Numbered from the stretch's first letter, positions 30,380 through 41,709 are shown. The stretch: 64,000 nt of DNA from Anthracocystis setariae (GCA_928724745.1 CAKMXJ010000004.1:682001-746000), one strand, 5' to 3'. A program made the numbers and translations. Notes: generated by a model not told the origin, from the sequence alone.

Positions 30380-30825
30380 GTTGGTTGAGGTCGAACAGCG
30401 CACAGAGTAGAGAGACTGTGCTGCCTGGATCGATGATGGTGGTGCGGAAGGAAGTTGGAAAAAATGCGGTGGTGAATGGTCCGTGCTTGTTTAAGGCGTG
30501 TGGAGGCCAAGTGCGGCTGAGCTTTGGCTGCTCTCCAAACGGCACAAAATAATAAATAATAATGCGGGGATATCTTTTATTTTTAGACTTTTTAATTTTT
30601 AATTAATTTTATTTTATTTTTTTGGTTGCCGCCGCACGTTGCATATCAGAAAGCTAAGGAAATCGGACTCGGATCGACAGCTAGATCGGCACCGATCTGT
30701 TCGGCAGCTGTCCTCCACGTCAATCCTTGTGCCTCTCCACTCTTTCCTTTCCCCACTTCCACCACACCTCTCTCTCTCTGTTGGAGGGCTTCTCCATCTT
30801 GCAAGCCAAATAGCACCAAGAAGGG
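30380..30825. other. Divergent promoter of mpo1-like and derlin genes, AT-rich island
   Basis: 446 bases; 30545-30624 is almost pure A/T (AATAAT, TTTTAATTAATTTTATTTTA-type runs) inside GC-rich surroundings. A CT-rich leader precedes the derlin start. Confidence 0.65.
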
Positions 30826-31665
30826 ATGGATCTCGAATCAATACCGCCCATCACGGGCACCTGGGCTGCGCTCACTGTCCTCGTCGCAGTCCTGCAACAC
30901 ACACATACCATCTCTGAATTCCAACTCTTCTACACCCCCTCGCTCGTTTTCCGCAAGTACCAATTCTGGCGGCTGCTCACCACGTTTCTGTACTTCGGAC
31001 CGTTGGGGCTCGACTTTATCTTTCATCTGTTCTTTTTTATGCGGTATTCGCGCATGCTGGAAGAGAACTCGTTCGGGGGCAGGAGTGGAGCCAAAGCCGC
31101 CTACGTCACGTTGTTGCTCTTCGCCGCAACCTGCCTGTTGATCTTGTCGCCGTTGACAACGCAACCGTTCCTCGGATCGCCACTGGCTTTCGTACTCGTG
31201 TATGTTTGGTCGAGGAGGAACAGACATGTCAGATTGAGTCTGTTCGGTTTGTTGGTGGTGACCGCCCCGAATCTACCATGGTGCTTGGTGGTGTTTGGGT
31301 GGTTGCTGCATGGCAAGCTCAAAGCTGTTGTGGGAGATCTTAGCGGCATCGCTGTTGGACATCTCTGTAAGTCTTTAGTATTGGCTGCATTGTAAGCCGG
31401 CTCGAAAGTGACGTGCTAACATTTTGATGTTCTACCTCGCTTTGTCAGATTACTTTTTGGTTGACGTCTGGCCAAGAGAGTTGCGCTCTGGCGGTCGAAA
31501 CCTGCTAGCAACTCCCAACTTTCTGTAAGTGCATGCATGTTCCTCCCTCTTCGTGATGTATGAGTGCTACATGATACTGACTCGCATCACACTATCCTCT
31601 TGTCGCATCGCTCGACCTTCATCAGCATCCGTCTACTGGATGGCCCGATAGAAGAACAACGATAA
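30826..31665 (+). CDS. Derlin/Der1-family ER protein
   Basis: Exons 30826-31366, 31449-31524 and 31626-31665; 218 residues. Introns are GTAAGT..TCAG and GTAAGT..TCAG. Start MDLESIPPITGTWAALTVL. Derlin (rhomboid-like pseudoprotease) features: PSLVFRKYQFWRLLTTFLYF with the WR motif, FHLFFFMRYSRMLEENSFGG, and, across intron 1, GHLYYFLVDVWPRE. About five membrane segments (residues 15-32, 55-75, 95-115, 125-145, 150-180). Derlins form the ER retrotranslocation channel with Hrd1-type ligases. The C-terminus after the final intron is short (IRLLDGPIEEQR) and lacks the long acidic/SHP tail of animal derlins. Tandem with prp6, 304 bases downstream. Confidence 0.9.
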
Positions 31666-31969
31666 TCATCATTTCCACTCTCATTTGTAACACCATCTCG
31701 CATTGTAATCTCATCATCCCATCAAGCATCCTGAGCGCTGCTGTTTTGCTGTTGGTCCTCGTCTGTGTGAGCAAGCAACAAAGCTCTACCCTGACCGTTT
31801 TTTATTTTTATATATATATTTCCATGTGGAGAAATATTATAAAAGCGACGGCTCAGTTGGAATTCACGATATCATCGACCATTTCTTCCTTTCGTCCTCC
31901 TCGCACCACCATAGACCCTGCATCCAAAATACCATCCCGCAGCGCCTCTATGCTGCACCGACACACACG
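31666..31969. promoter_or_regulatory. Promoter/leader of prp6 with TATA tract
   Basis: 304 bases between derlin and prp6. A TATATATATAT run at 31809-31819 lies about 150 bases upstream of the chosen prp6 ATG. An in-frame ATG at 31826 would sit right behind it, which argues against using that ATG. Confidence 0.45.
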
Positions 31970-34774
31970 ATGGCGGAGAAACCCAACAAGCTCGCGTTCC
32001 TCTCGATGCAAGCACCTGCCGGCTACGTTGCAGGTCTAGGCCGCGGTGCTTCCGGTTTTACCACGCGTGCCGATATTGGTCCTGCGCGTATGCCCACCGC
32101 CTCTTCCTCGACGTCCAAACCGGGCGACGACGACGACGACGACCATGACGATGGCGCACAAGACGATGGCGGTGATGATGGCGATGCGGATGAGCAAGCA
32201 CGATTTCAGGATCCTGAGAACGAGACTGGTCTATTCGCTGGTGGTGTGTATGACAAGGACGACGAGGAGGCGGATCGGATTTGGGAAGAGGTGGATCGCA
32301 AGATGGACGAGCGGCGCAGAAAGTTCCGCGAGGCTAAGGAGAGGGAGGAGAGGGAGAAGGAGAGGAGGGAGAAGCCAAAGTATACCGCTCAGTTCGCCGA
32401 CCTCAAGAGAGGGTTGAGTGCCGTCACCGAAGACGAGTGGGCCTCATTGACGGAATCTGGCTCGGTAACGGGCAAGAAGCGCAAAGCAGCCGCGAAAAGG
32501 GAGGCCAGAAATACACGATCCTTCGCCATCTCGGACACAATCCTCGTGGCAAACCGCGATCGCAATGCAGTCGAAAACACGCTCACTTCCGACCAGATGA
32601 CCGATGCCGTCGAACAGCAAGATGGAACCATCACAAGTCTAAACGAAATCGGCGAGGCGAGAAACAAGATTCTATCGCACACTCTGGATGCTGCCTCCTC
32701 ATTCACTTCGGGCACTGCCACTTCGATCGACCCCAAAGGCTACCTCACCGAGCTGTCGTCCAGTGTCATCAAGACCGATGCCGAGATCGGCGATATCAAA
32801 AAGGCACGCTCACTGCTGGATTCCGTGATCAAGACCAACCCCTCGCACGCTCCCGGTTGGATAGCTGCGGCGAGAGTTGAGGAGGTGGCGGGCAAAATGT
32901 CCAATGCGCGCAAGATCATCTCGCAAGGCTGTGATCACTGTCCACGCTCCGAAGACATCTGGCTCGAAGCGGCACGTCTCAACACGCGAGACAATGCCAA
33001 AGTCATCCTGGCGCGCAGCATCCAGTACTGCTCGCAATCGGTCAACATCTGGCTCAAAGCCGTCGAGCTCGAAACCGACGTCGAAAGCAAAAAGCGTGTG
33101 CTGCGCAAATCCATAGAATACATCCCGGCCTCGGTCAAGCTTTGGAAAGAGTTGGTCAATTTGGAGGAGAACCCGGAAGACGCGCGCATCCTGCTCTCTG
33201 GCGCTGTGGCTGCTGTTCCGATGAGTGTGGATCTATGGCTGGCATTGGCGCGGCTGTCGGAGCCGGCTGAGGCGAAGAAGGTGTTGAACGAGGCGCGAAA
33301 GACGGTGCCTACTTCGCACGAGATCTGGATCGCCGCCGCTCGGTTGGTGGAAGAGACCGAGGCGGATGAGGGGAAAGTGGACAAGACGATTGCAGCGGCG
33401 GTCAAGGCGTTGCGTAAGGCTGGGGTGGAGTTATCGCGAGATCAGTGGTTCGGTGAGGCAGAGCGCGTCGAGAAGCAAAGTTCGCCGCTTACATGCTCTG
33501 CGATCATCAAGGCGACGATCGAGCTCGAGGTCGAGGAGCAAGATCGTCGCACGGTGTGGGTGGAAGATGCCCAATCCGCACTGGAACGAGGATGCATCGA
33601 GGCGGCGCGCACGATCTACGCTATTACGTTACAGAGCTTCCCGGATCGACCGGCGATTTGGACGCGCGCGGTCGAGGTGGAGAGCAAGTATGGCAGTCGG
33701 CACAACCTCGAGGCGCTGTTGGAGAGGGCGGTGGGTATGTGTCCCAAGGCGGAGGAGCTTTGGCTGATGTATGCGAGTACCAAGGCGGATGCGGACGATA
33801 TTGCGGGCGCGAGGCAGGTGTTGATCCGGGCGTTCGATGCTAATATTGGGAGTGAAAAGATTTCGCTTGCAGCGGCAAAGTTGGAGTGGCAACATGGATC
33901 GGCGACAGCGGCGGCGAGGTTGTTGGAAAGGGCGAGGATGGAGGTGGGGACGCCACGGGTCTGGCTCAAGTCGGCGGTGCTCGAGAGGGATGTTAATAAG
34001 GCTCCGCGGGTGGCGGTTGGGTTGGTGGATGAGGCGATTGTCAAGTTTCCTCGGTTTGACAAGTTTTACATGCTTGGGGGGCAGTTGAGGCGGATGCTTG
34101 CTACGGATGCTGCGGAAGGGGTGAGGGAGGCGAGGGAGTACTTTTCCAAGGGGTTGCGGTCTTGTGCGTTTTCGGTTGCGCTTTGGGTGATGGCGAGTCG
34201 ACTTGAGGAGGAGGCCGGGTTGGTTATTCGGGCTCGTGCGATCCTGGAAAAGGCAAGAGCATGTAATGCTCAATCGGAACTCATCTGGTACGAATCGATC
34301 ATGGTTGAGTCTCGTTCCGGTTCCACGGCGCAGGCCAAGACACTTTTGTCACGAGGGTTGCAACAGATCGCCAGTTCGGGACTGTTGTGGTCGTTGGCGA
34401 TTGCGTTTGAGCCTCGGGCTGGACGGAAGACCAAAATGGCCGATGCACTCAAGAAGACCGACGACGATGCCCGTGTGATCGCAACAGTCGCACAGCAGTT
34501 CTGGTTAGAGTCCAAACTACCTCAAGCAAGAAAGTGGTTCGCTAGAGCAGTGGATAAAGACCCAGACAACGGTGACATCTGGGCTGCATGGTACAAGTTC
34601 GAACTTCACCACGGCGACAAAGACTCCCAAGAGAAAATCCTACGAGACGTCCAAAAGGCTGTCCCAAAACATGGAATCATCTGGCCCCAAGTCGCCAAAT
34701 CCCCGAACAACTCACATCTGGACTTAAAAGACATCCTCAGACTCGCAGCTGGCATCTTCGAACCCCTCAAGTAA
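31970..34774 (+). CDS. prp6: Pre-mRNA splicing factor Prp6 (U4/U6.U5 tri-snRNP)
   Basis: Encodes 934 residues, single exon. Start at 31970 (MAEKPNKLAFLSMQAPAGYV), not the open upstream ATG at 31826, because the Prp1/Prp6 N-terminal domain begins here: AGYVAGLGRGASGFTTRADI, an acidic run, then DPENETGLFAGGVYDKDDEE and RFREAKE-like basic helix (RRKFREAKEREEREKERREK). From about residue 260 to the end are tandem HAT/TPR repeats (WIAAARVEE, IWLEAARL, IWLKAVELE, LWKELVNLEE, LWLALARL and so on), about 15-19 in number. Prp6 bridges U5 and U4/U6 in the tri-snRNP. Complete length for the family. The window also encodes Prp24, another U4/U6 factor, 20 kb away. Confidence 0.94.
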   Translation: MAEKPNKLAFLSMQAPAGYVAGLGRGASGFTTRADIGPARMPTASSSTSKPGDDDDDDHDDGAQDDGGDDGDADEQARFQDPENETGLFAGGVYDKDDEEADRIWEEVDRKMDERRRKFREAKEREEREKERREKPKYTAQFADLKRGLSAVTEDEWASLTESGSVTGKKRKAAAKREARNTRSFAISDTILVANRDRNAVENTLTSDQMTDAVEQQDGTITSLNEIGEARNKILSHTLDAASSFTSGTATSIDPKGYLTELSSSVIKTDAEIGDIKKARSLLDSVIKTNPSHAPGWIAAARVEEVAGKMSNARKIISQGCDHCPRSEDIWLEAARLNTRDNAKVILARSIQYCSQSVNIWLKAVELETDVESKKRVLRKSIEYIPASVKLWKELVNLEENPEDARILLSGAVAAVPMSVDLWLALARLSEPAEAKKVLNEARKTVPTSHEIWIAAARLVEETEADEGKVDKTIAAAVKALRKAGVELSRDQWFGEAERVEKQSSPLTCSAIIKATIELEVEEQDRRTVWVEDAQSALERGCIEAARTIYAITLQSFPDRPAIWTRAVEVESKYGSRHNLEALLERAVGMCPKAEELWLMYASTKADADDIAGARQVLIRAFDANIGSEKISLAAAKLEWQHGSATAAARLLERARMEVGTPRVWLKSAVLERDVNKAPRVAVGLVDEAIVKFPRFDKFYMLGGQLRRMLATDAAEGVREAREYFSKGLRSCAFSVALWVMASRLEEEAGLVIRARAILEKARACNAQSELIWYESIMVESRSGSTAQAKTLLSRGLQQIASSGLLWSLAIAFEPRAGRKTKMADALKKTDDDARVIATVAQQFWLESKLPQARKWFARAVDKDPDNGDIWAAWYKFELHHGDKDSQEKILRDVQKAVPKHGIIWPQVAKSPNNSHLDLKDILRLAAGIFEPLK

Positions 34775-35065
34775 AATTCCCCTTCCCCCTTCCCCCCCCT
34801 TCCCCAGCCATCGCGCAGTCTGTCTCATCTTTGGATCCTTAGCCATACACAATCGCATTCATCACATATCCTGACTGGACCAGTCATAACAGCTACTACT
34901 GACATGTCCAACTGAGAGCAAAATACACAGCATGGAGAAGAGCAAAGGAAACGACAAACAAATGCAGATTTGACAGCAAACAAATAAACAAAAATGACCG
35001 AAACAACATCAAACCAATAAACAGAATCCACCACTCCATCCTAGCCCGCACTCGTCTCGACTCAA
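34775..35065. other. Convergent spacer prp6/HSF-like gene
   Basis: 291 bases, C/T-rich just after the prp6 stop (CCCTTCC repeats, 34776-34806) and A-rich later, consistent with 3' ends and polyadenylation of both genes. Confidence 0.5.
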
Positions 35066-37801
35066 TTAGAGCGCAAAGTCCTCCTCGTCTGTCTCGTCCG
35101 CACCCAACGTTGTGTCTGCCTCCAGGCTCCTCGAGGTCGCGCCGTTGCCCGCCTTCTTTGGCTTCTTGCTCGACCTCGGCTTCATCGTTGGCAGCAGCTC
35201 CTCCCTCCCTCTCAAGAAGCGAGGATGCGCGAAACTCGAGTGCGCGCCGTACAGTTGCACCGCCGTGTTCAGCGTCGACGACGAGTTTCCACCTCCAAGC
35301 TCGGCACGCTTGGCTGCAGCCACCTTCATCTCTGCCCCGTCGAGTAGACGCGAAGAGGGGATGCGCTGGAACCCGTACAGATTGAGTTGGCGTATAAAAC
35401 TGGCATTGTTGCCATGCTTGAACAGGCGAGGAAGCACGTCAGAGGCAAACTCGTTGGCAATGTCGGGCTCGCTCGAAAGAATGATCGAGGTGCCCGCCTC
35501 ATCCCATCGGATATACTTGCTGTACAGTGCAGGGTTGATCATCAGGTGCCACAGCTTCGAGATAAAGGCCGAGCAGCTAGCGGCACCCCCCAACCTGTCT
35601 CGAATCGCAGCGACTTGGGCTGTCTCGTCCGTATTGCCTGCAGCTCCTGTGTTGCTGGTCGAACGAGCACCGGACTTGGACGACTTGCGCATCGAGTTGA
35701 TCGAAGCATTCGAGGCGTCACCCACCTCGGTGGCTTCGCTCGCCATGCTGTCGGAACGCTCGTGCTTCTCAAAGTGAGCCGCAAGGGTCGATGAAAATCC
35801 TCCCGACTCCTTGCGCGCACCGTAACTCTGCGAGTAGCGAGGCGACTGGCTGTACGCGCCAACCTGGGAGGCGGTGTAGTATCCTGCAGATCCGTTCAGA
35901 CCACGTGCTCCAGCCGCGTACGGCGAGCCTGAGCTTGCTCCGTAAGGCGACTGACTGAGTCGCTCGCCGTTGGGGTCCTCGGGACTGCGACCGGATACAG
36001 CGCTGTTCGTGAACCGCGGCGAGGTGGAAAGGATGCCGGCAGCATAAGCAGGAGCAGCAAGGCCATTGCCCAGGCTGCTTCCCCGCCGGTGCGCCGGTCG
36101 GTTGAGCGGTGCATTGGAACCGGGCGAGTAAGCGAGGCCCATGGATGCACTGAGTGGACCCGTGGTGGCCGAAGGGCTCGTTGCATACGGGTGATGACGC
36201 AACGGAGCAAGTCCAGCCGCTTGACGATCCGAGCTGTACTGACGGCTGAGAGTGGCACTGGCATGGGACAGGCCAGGTGAGCGGCTAGCGTCCAGAGGGT
36301 GACCCTTGGCCAGTGTGGAAGGATTGCCGGGACTCATCTGGAAGGTGAGACCCAAGCTAGCGCTGGCGGCATGTGCGCCGAAACTGGAAGGAGTGCTGCC
36401 ATGACGCGGATCGCCGCGTCCGGCGAGGCTTTGGCGCATGCGAGCCTGGTACGAAGCGCTGTACGAGCCGTAGGCGTATTCAGCTTCATCCTCGGTGGCA
36501 TCGTCATCTTGCATGCGCATCTCCTCGTCTGTCTCATCGTCATCCACGGCAGCAGTAGATCGGCTGGTGCCATCGGCTCCGTAGCGCGAGCGAGACCTGG
36601 ACCTGGATTTGTTGCGGTGGGTGGTGGTGAGGCTAGACGAAGTGGGAGTGCGAGCGTACGGATGGTCGCGGCCAAAGCTGGACGAATAAGTGTAGCTGCT
36701 GGGACCGGGCGAGGCAAACGACGGCCGAGCAAGCTTGTTGTACGAGTAGCGTCGCTGCTTCATGGCGGCAGCAGCGACATCTGCGGAGGAAGAAAGCGCT
36801 GAGCTGCTATGGTGGTGCGAACGCGAAGGCCTTCGGGCACCCGAGGAGCTGTGAGAGGCCCTGGCATCGCTGGCGTTGAGCGAAAGTTTTCCGAGCGAGG
36901 CGGTGGCCATGGTTGGGCTCATGATGGAACTAGGGATGGTAGCAGCCTGCGAAGGAGGAATGGCTTCCTGGAGTTCAGGGGAAGACACATTATCATCCGG
37001 CAGCTGCTTTGGCCCAAAGCAAGGGCTCGAAAAGGCGAAGACCTCGTCACCGTCCAGTTCGAGACCCGGCTCGACAGTCGACCTGTCGGTGGGAGCGACC
37101 GAGCCTCGAGCGTAACGAGGGACGGGCTTGCCGAAGCTGTCGTCGTCGTCCTCGTCGTCATCCTCCAGAGCGGGACCACGCATTCGCATGGCCGAAGTCT
37201 TGAAGGATGTGCTGAGCGAAGGTCTGCTGAAGCTTTCGTAGCTGTACTTTCGACCGGCCGAGATCGAGTAGAGGTGGGGATCAGAGCTTCGGCCTGGAGA
37301 CCAGTTGCTGGACGTGATTGAAGTAGGACCGCTGGAGATGCTGGAGCCCTGGAGTGTCGAGTAGCGAGGCGAAAGCATGCTGGAGCTGAGCGATGGCAAT
37401 CGCACAGAAGCGTTGTGTGGAGACTGAGAGACTTTGCGAGGTGCAACCGCAGGGGCATCCGGAGGCGTGGGAACATCGTTGGGGGAGCGAGATGGATGTG
37501 AAACCATGGATGTTGGCTCGAGCTTGGTAGCAAAGCTTGGAATTGGCAATGGCAGCTGCGATGCCTCGGTCATGTCAGAGTCGCCATCGTCCTGAAGCGC
37601 GGATGGCTTGGTCAGTACCCTAGAGGCCAAGGCAGCATTCAGACTCGCATTGGAGGAGCGCATCTTGGGCGACAGTGCAGTGGCATTGACATCGTTGGTG
37701 GTTGGTGCGGAGGCGGTTGGGACGGCAAATCCAGTCTGGCGGAATGTGGGGGACGATTGCGTGTTGGCACGAGGTGGCCTTTGTTCTGTATCGACCGACA
37801 T
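35066..37801 (-). CDS. HSF-type transcription factor with C-terminal DNA-binding domain
   Basis: Encodes 911 residues, one exon, ATG at 37801. Residues 1-735 are Ser/Ala/Pro/Tyr-rich and probably disordered, with several SPRYS-, SPGxS- and acidic DDDDED blocks (about residues 205-215 and 430-450). The HSF DNA-binding domain is at about 740-820: AFISKLWHLMINPALYSKYI, IRWDEAGTSIILSS, LPRLFKHGNNASFIRQLNLY then GFQRIP, followed by FAHPRFLRGREELL as in Hsf/Sfl1/Mga1-type proteins. No clear heptad-repeat trimerisation region follows; the tail is basic then acidic (SSKKPKK, DETDEEDFAL). Placement of the domain at the C-terminal end is unusual, since most HSFs carry it near the N-terminus. Target genes unknown. 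Confidence 0.88.
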   Translation of the reverse strand: MSVDTEQRPPRANTQSSPTFRQTGFAVPTASAPTTNDVNATALSPKMRSSNASLNAALASRVLTKPSALQDDGDSDMTEASQLPLPIPSFATKLEPTSMVSHPSRSPNDVPTPPDAPAVAPRKVSQSPHNASVRLPSLSSSMLSPRYSTLQGSSISSGPTSITSSNWSPGRSSDPHLYSISAGRKYSYESFSRPSLSTSFKTSAMRMRGPALEDDDEDDDDSFGKPVPRYARGSVAPTDRSTVEPGLELDGDEVFAFSSPCFGPKQLPDDNVSSPELQEAIPPSQAATIPSSIMSPTMATASLGKLSLNASDARASHSSSGARRPSRSHHHSSSALSSSADVAAAAMKQRRYSYNKLARPSFASPGPSSYTYSSSFGRDHPYARTPTSSSLTTTHRNKSRSRSRSRYGADGTSRSTAAVDDDETDEEMRMQDDDATEDEAEYAYGSYSASYQARMRQSLAGRGDPRHGSTPSSFGAHAASASLGLTFQMSPGNPSTLAKGHPLDASRSPGLSHASATLSRQYSSDRQAAGLAPLRHHPYATSPSATTGPLSASMGLAYSPGSNAPLNRPAHRRGSSLGNGLAAPAYAAGILSTSPRFTNSAVSGRSPEDPNGERLSQSPYGASSGSPYAAGARGLNGSAGYYTASQVGAYSQSPRYSQSYGARKESGGFSSTLAAHFEKHERSDSMASEATEVGDASNASINSMRKSSKSGARSTSNTGAAGNTDETAQVAAIRDRLGGAASCSAFISKLWHLMINPALYSKYIRWDEAGTSIILSSEPDIANEFASDVLPRLFKHGNNASFIRQLNLYGFQRIPSSRLLDGAEMKVAAAKRAELGGGNSSSTLNTAVQLYGAHSSFAHPRFLRGREELLPTMKPRSSKKPKKAGNGATSRSLEADTTLGADETDEEDFAL

Positions 37802-38257
37802 TGTGATGGTGATTGGCGGAGACGACTTGGTAGTGAGAGAAAGTGGGCAAGGTGCTAGAGCCTAGGAGCGAGGAGCTGCTAGCTGGCTAACTTGAAGCCG
37901 AACTGGTAGGTGCAAGCGGCAAAAGGACGCTAGAGGGGCGGCCACCTATGCGATGGCTGGACGCTGGCGTGAGGCTATGACTGCGGAGATGATTGCGTGT
38001 TGCTCAGATTGAGAGTCGAGGATAGCTCGTTGATGGAAGTTGCAAACAGAGAAGTCGCAAACTGTTAGCGGTAATAATGGTGGTGGTTAAAAAGAGGAGG
38101 AGGTGGTGATGGTGGTGGTGGTGGTGGTGGTTGTGGTGGTGGTGGAGAAGCTGAGGAAGGATGACTGCTAGCTGGCGGGAGGGTGGGCAGGCGGGCGGAG
38201 AAGGAAGAAGTGTTGGCTGTCCGATAGGGAGGCGGGAAAGTGTCGGTGTGTGCGTCT

Positions 38258-38276
38258 GTGTGTGTGTGTGTGTGTG
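38258..38276. repeat. (GT)n dinucleotide repeat
   Basis: Short GT run within the leader/promoter area of the HSF-type gene. Confidence 0.75.
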
Positions 38277-40121
38277 ATTGATTGCAGGCGAGTGGAGCAG
38301 CCGACTGACCGACTGACCGAGGTGTGTGTGTGGCTGGCTGGTTGGGAGAGCTCGACTGTTGGATAGGCCAGGTAGCCAGTGGACTGAGCGCTTAGCTGCC
38401 TAGTCACCTCAACCACGCAGTCCACCCACGACACGGATCGAGTCAACAGGTCGCAGCGTAAGGCAACGCAAGGCAACGCAACTCAACGCAATCAATCCAA
38501 GCATCGCGTGAGGTGCATGCACAGTGCATCCTAGTGCAGAATCAGGGCAGACAGGGCAGACAGCGACAGCATCCTGTCGGTGTGGGAAGCGCGTGTGCTT
38601 TGCGTGCATCGAGCGACTCAGCCCACAATCCATCACTCACTCACTCAAAAATAATAGTCACTCGCGGCTTGCCTGCCTCACTCACTCACCCACCCACCCT
38701 GAATGTCCGAATAACGCGCGCGCGCGCGCCCCTGCCCTTCTTGTCTCGCCCGTCGCCGCCCTTGGCTGCTCCGACGCTCTGGTGTAAAAGTGTGGGGAGC
38801 ACGCTGTGACTGTAGCTGAGTTCTTGTATTTCGGCTTGACACGAAAGATAGTCAGCCGATGTGTGACGAGCAGTGCATTTCGAAGCACGCCAAGAGCAAG
38901 CGTAAGCTGCGGCACGATTGCCCTCCCCAACAACTGCATTCTTCTTCTTGCCTTTTCGGCTGGTCGATTTCATCGGACCTTCTTCTGACTCGACTCGACT
39001 CGACTCCATTCGACTCGATTCGATTCGATTCATAATTGAGTGGTGAGAACAGCCAGCCAGGTCGATAGCGAGACCAACTCTGTTCAGCGGCAGTAATGAG
39101 ACCTCTCTACAGGTACAGGTACAGGTACAGTACACTGTAGACGGTAGTCCGTTCTCATTATCGCCGCCCTGTTGATTCGCGCAACCGAGGAAAGGGGCGA
39201 AGGAAGGGGTTAGAAAGGGGCCAGTCGGTAATCCATCCCACAAGGGGGAGCATGAGCGTTTTAAGCTCAAAATTGCAACACAGCACAGCACAGTATAGCA
39301 CATCACTCAGCACGAGAGCGGTTGAGCACGGCGCGTTGGTGCGTGCGTCGATGCATCGACACGCATCCAGCAGATCGGCTTGAAGATCTTGAAGCAGCGT
39401 AGCGCACTCAATTGTGCTGCAACGGTATCCGGCCATTTGTCCTTCCGGTCTTCCTTTAAAAAAAATAAATAAATAAATAAAATAAGAAAAGGGGGAGCAA
39501 GAATATTAAAAATGGTACACTGCCGAAAGTGGAGTTGGCTGTTCAGGTGCCTTTGCGTCAGATGCGACCCAACTTACGCGTTTTTCATCAACGCGCAGGA
39601 CATCGGCTTCAAAGTCCGCTTTCTTCGATCCGTCACTCGTCACTGCTTGCAATACAAGATCGCTGAATGCAGCTGGCTTTTGCCGCTCGACTCGCCCGTG
39701 ACTTTGCATATAGCTCACCGTATACAGTGTACGGTTACCACTGGACGTTTCTTTTCCTTCTTGTACGCATGGTCTTCAACCATCGGGTCTTAACAAGTAA
39801 TCGCATCTCTCTGTGGTGTATGGCAATAGAATGACATACTGTACACATGTTTGGCTTCGAGAGTACGCAAACGAGGGGGAACGATCAAATCTTCATTGAG
39901 CAGTGAAGTGTTAATGATGGCAGACAGGCCAAGAGCGCCAGGAAGCATAATCCAAGAGAGCAATCAGACCCGGGATGGGGTTGATTCTAGACTCGTCTCT
40001 TTGCCGACGCGCTGATCGATCGACGCGGGACCCTGACCTCCTCTTGCGCCAAAAGAAGGGACAAGGGACAAGGGAGCTTTAGGGTCCAGTCCAAAATACA
40101 ACAGACGCAAGCGAGCACAGC

Positions 40122-40147
40122 TTTTTTTTTTTTTTTTTTTTTTTTTT
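40122..40147. repeat. 26-base T homopolymer
   Basis: Uninterrupted T run in the 4.4-kb spacer, 1.5 kb from an opposed A run. Confidence 0.95.
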
Positions 40148-41629
40148 GTCTGGTCGCTGATAACTGTAGAAGCTGGATGACGACACACACCACGCGTTGG
40201 AATCATGCAAGGGAGGATCACGCTTCCTCGGATTTTCACGGAGGATAAGCAAAGACGGCGCCGAGACAAGAGCGGAAGCAAGCGATCTTGTGACCACAAT
40301 CGATCCAAAGCAAGCACAGAGTCTTGCTTCGATGGATCGGATTGGATTGCATGTGTCGGTAACTGTATCAGAATCATTACTACTGCTTTGCGTCATCGCG
40401 GCACGGCCATCGACGCGGTTCAGGAAATGAAATTGACCCAAATCGGACAGCTCATCCGGCACCAGATGCCGAGTTCAGCTCTGGAAGTGGCAACATACAG
40501 TGACTGAGACTTGAGAAAGGGTCTTCAAGAAGAGTGGAGCGGCTTGTCTGACGACAACACCATTCTATCAGGACAGACTCGACGCACAGTCACTTCGGCA
40601 TTTGCTTTGTCTCCATCAAATTGGGGACATGCTGCAGCTGCGGCTTCGTCGACCGTTGGATACTGGAGTCACACCCTTTTGCAAAGTGGTGCTGTGCAGT
40701 CGCTGATGATATTGGCTCCGAAGCGGTAGGATGGTTCGAAGCGATGTATGCTGTCTGCATACAAGTGCGAAGCTCGAGATGATGCTAACGATCCAGACCG
40801 ATTATCAGAACCTTTGCCCTCACCGCTTGGCCAATTGCACTCAGCCTCGACGGCCAGACTCGGTCAACTCCGCACAGGATCACTTTGCATCGATATACAG
40901 TAGTTCTGTTCTGCTCGTTACTAATGCTTGGATCTGTCCATGCAAGCCGCTGATGCGTGTTTCTCCCACTCTCTCGCTCTCTCGCTCTCTTTGGGTCCCT
41001 CACTTGCTCTGCCGTTTTACATAGTGGTGGCGAATGTTCCGTTCAACTTAGCCGGGACGCGAATTTTAGAGCTTGTCTTCGGATTGCGGGGTCAACCAAT
41101 CAGCAACTACAAGGACTGAGTCGCCTGTTTTTTTCTCAAAGGCATAGGCTTGTCCCATTCAGCCAACCAGTCTCGGCGTGGCGTCCGCTTTCGTAGGCTT
41201 TCAAGTACAGTGAGTGGTCAATGTCTCCTCGTTTCGGAGCTTGTATATACTGAGAATGTAGCACAGTTCGAATGCGTGAATCCACCGGCAGCTTAGCCTT
41301 GCCAGTGAATACCGTTCGAGGGGTCACTTAAGGCCATCGCATCGGTCGAGCCGACTCGGGCGTGTTGAATGTATTACACTACTCTGCACTTTTGGGATCT
41401 ATTCGGACAGTCTAACAATTTTCATCGAAAATCCACGATCATGGACGCGTGTGTTTCTCGCACGAAATTCCCTGCACGAGAGTAAAGAAAAGTGACACGC
41501 ATGCCTGACTCTAACTGACATCTTGGCAGACGAAAAGGAAAGATACGGCAGCACAAGGCGATGTTCGTCAGACCAAGTGATTTTTGCAACATGTTGGTCT
41601 TGGTTTGACGCAGTGCAGCGAAGAAAGAG

Positions 41630-41656
41630 AAAAAAAAAAAAAAAAAAAAAAAAAAA
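41630..41656. repeat. 27-base A homopolymer
   Basis: Uninterrupted A run in the same spacer, followed 55 bases later by GT and GGTT microsatellites. Confidence 0.95.
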
Positions 41657-41709
41657 TCCAACCCAAAACTTCTTCTTGAATAGATTGATCACACTACTAC
41701 TACTGAGCC

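Noticed and set aside
31826..31969. 48-residue N-terminal extension of Prp6 from ATG 31826
   Set aside because: Begins directly after the TATA run and is not Prp6-like; the conserved N-terminus starts at 31970.
38686..39306. 206-codon minus-strand open frame in the 4.4-kb spacer
   Set aside because: Built from simple repeats (RIESSRMESSRVES, TCTCTC); no conserved pattern.
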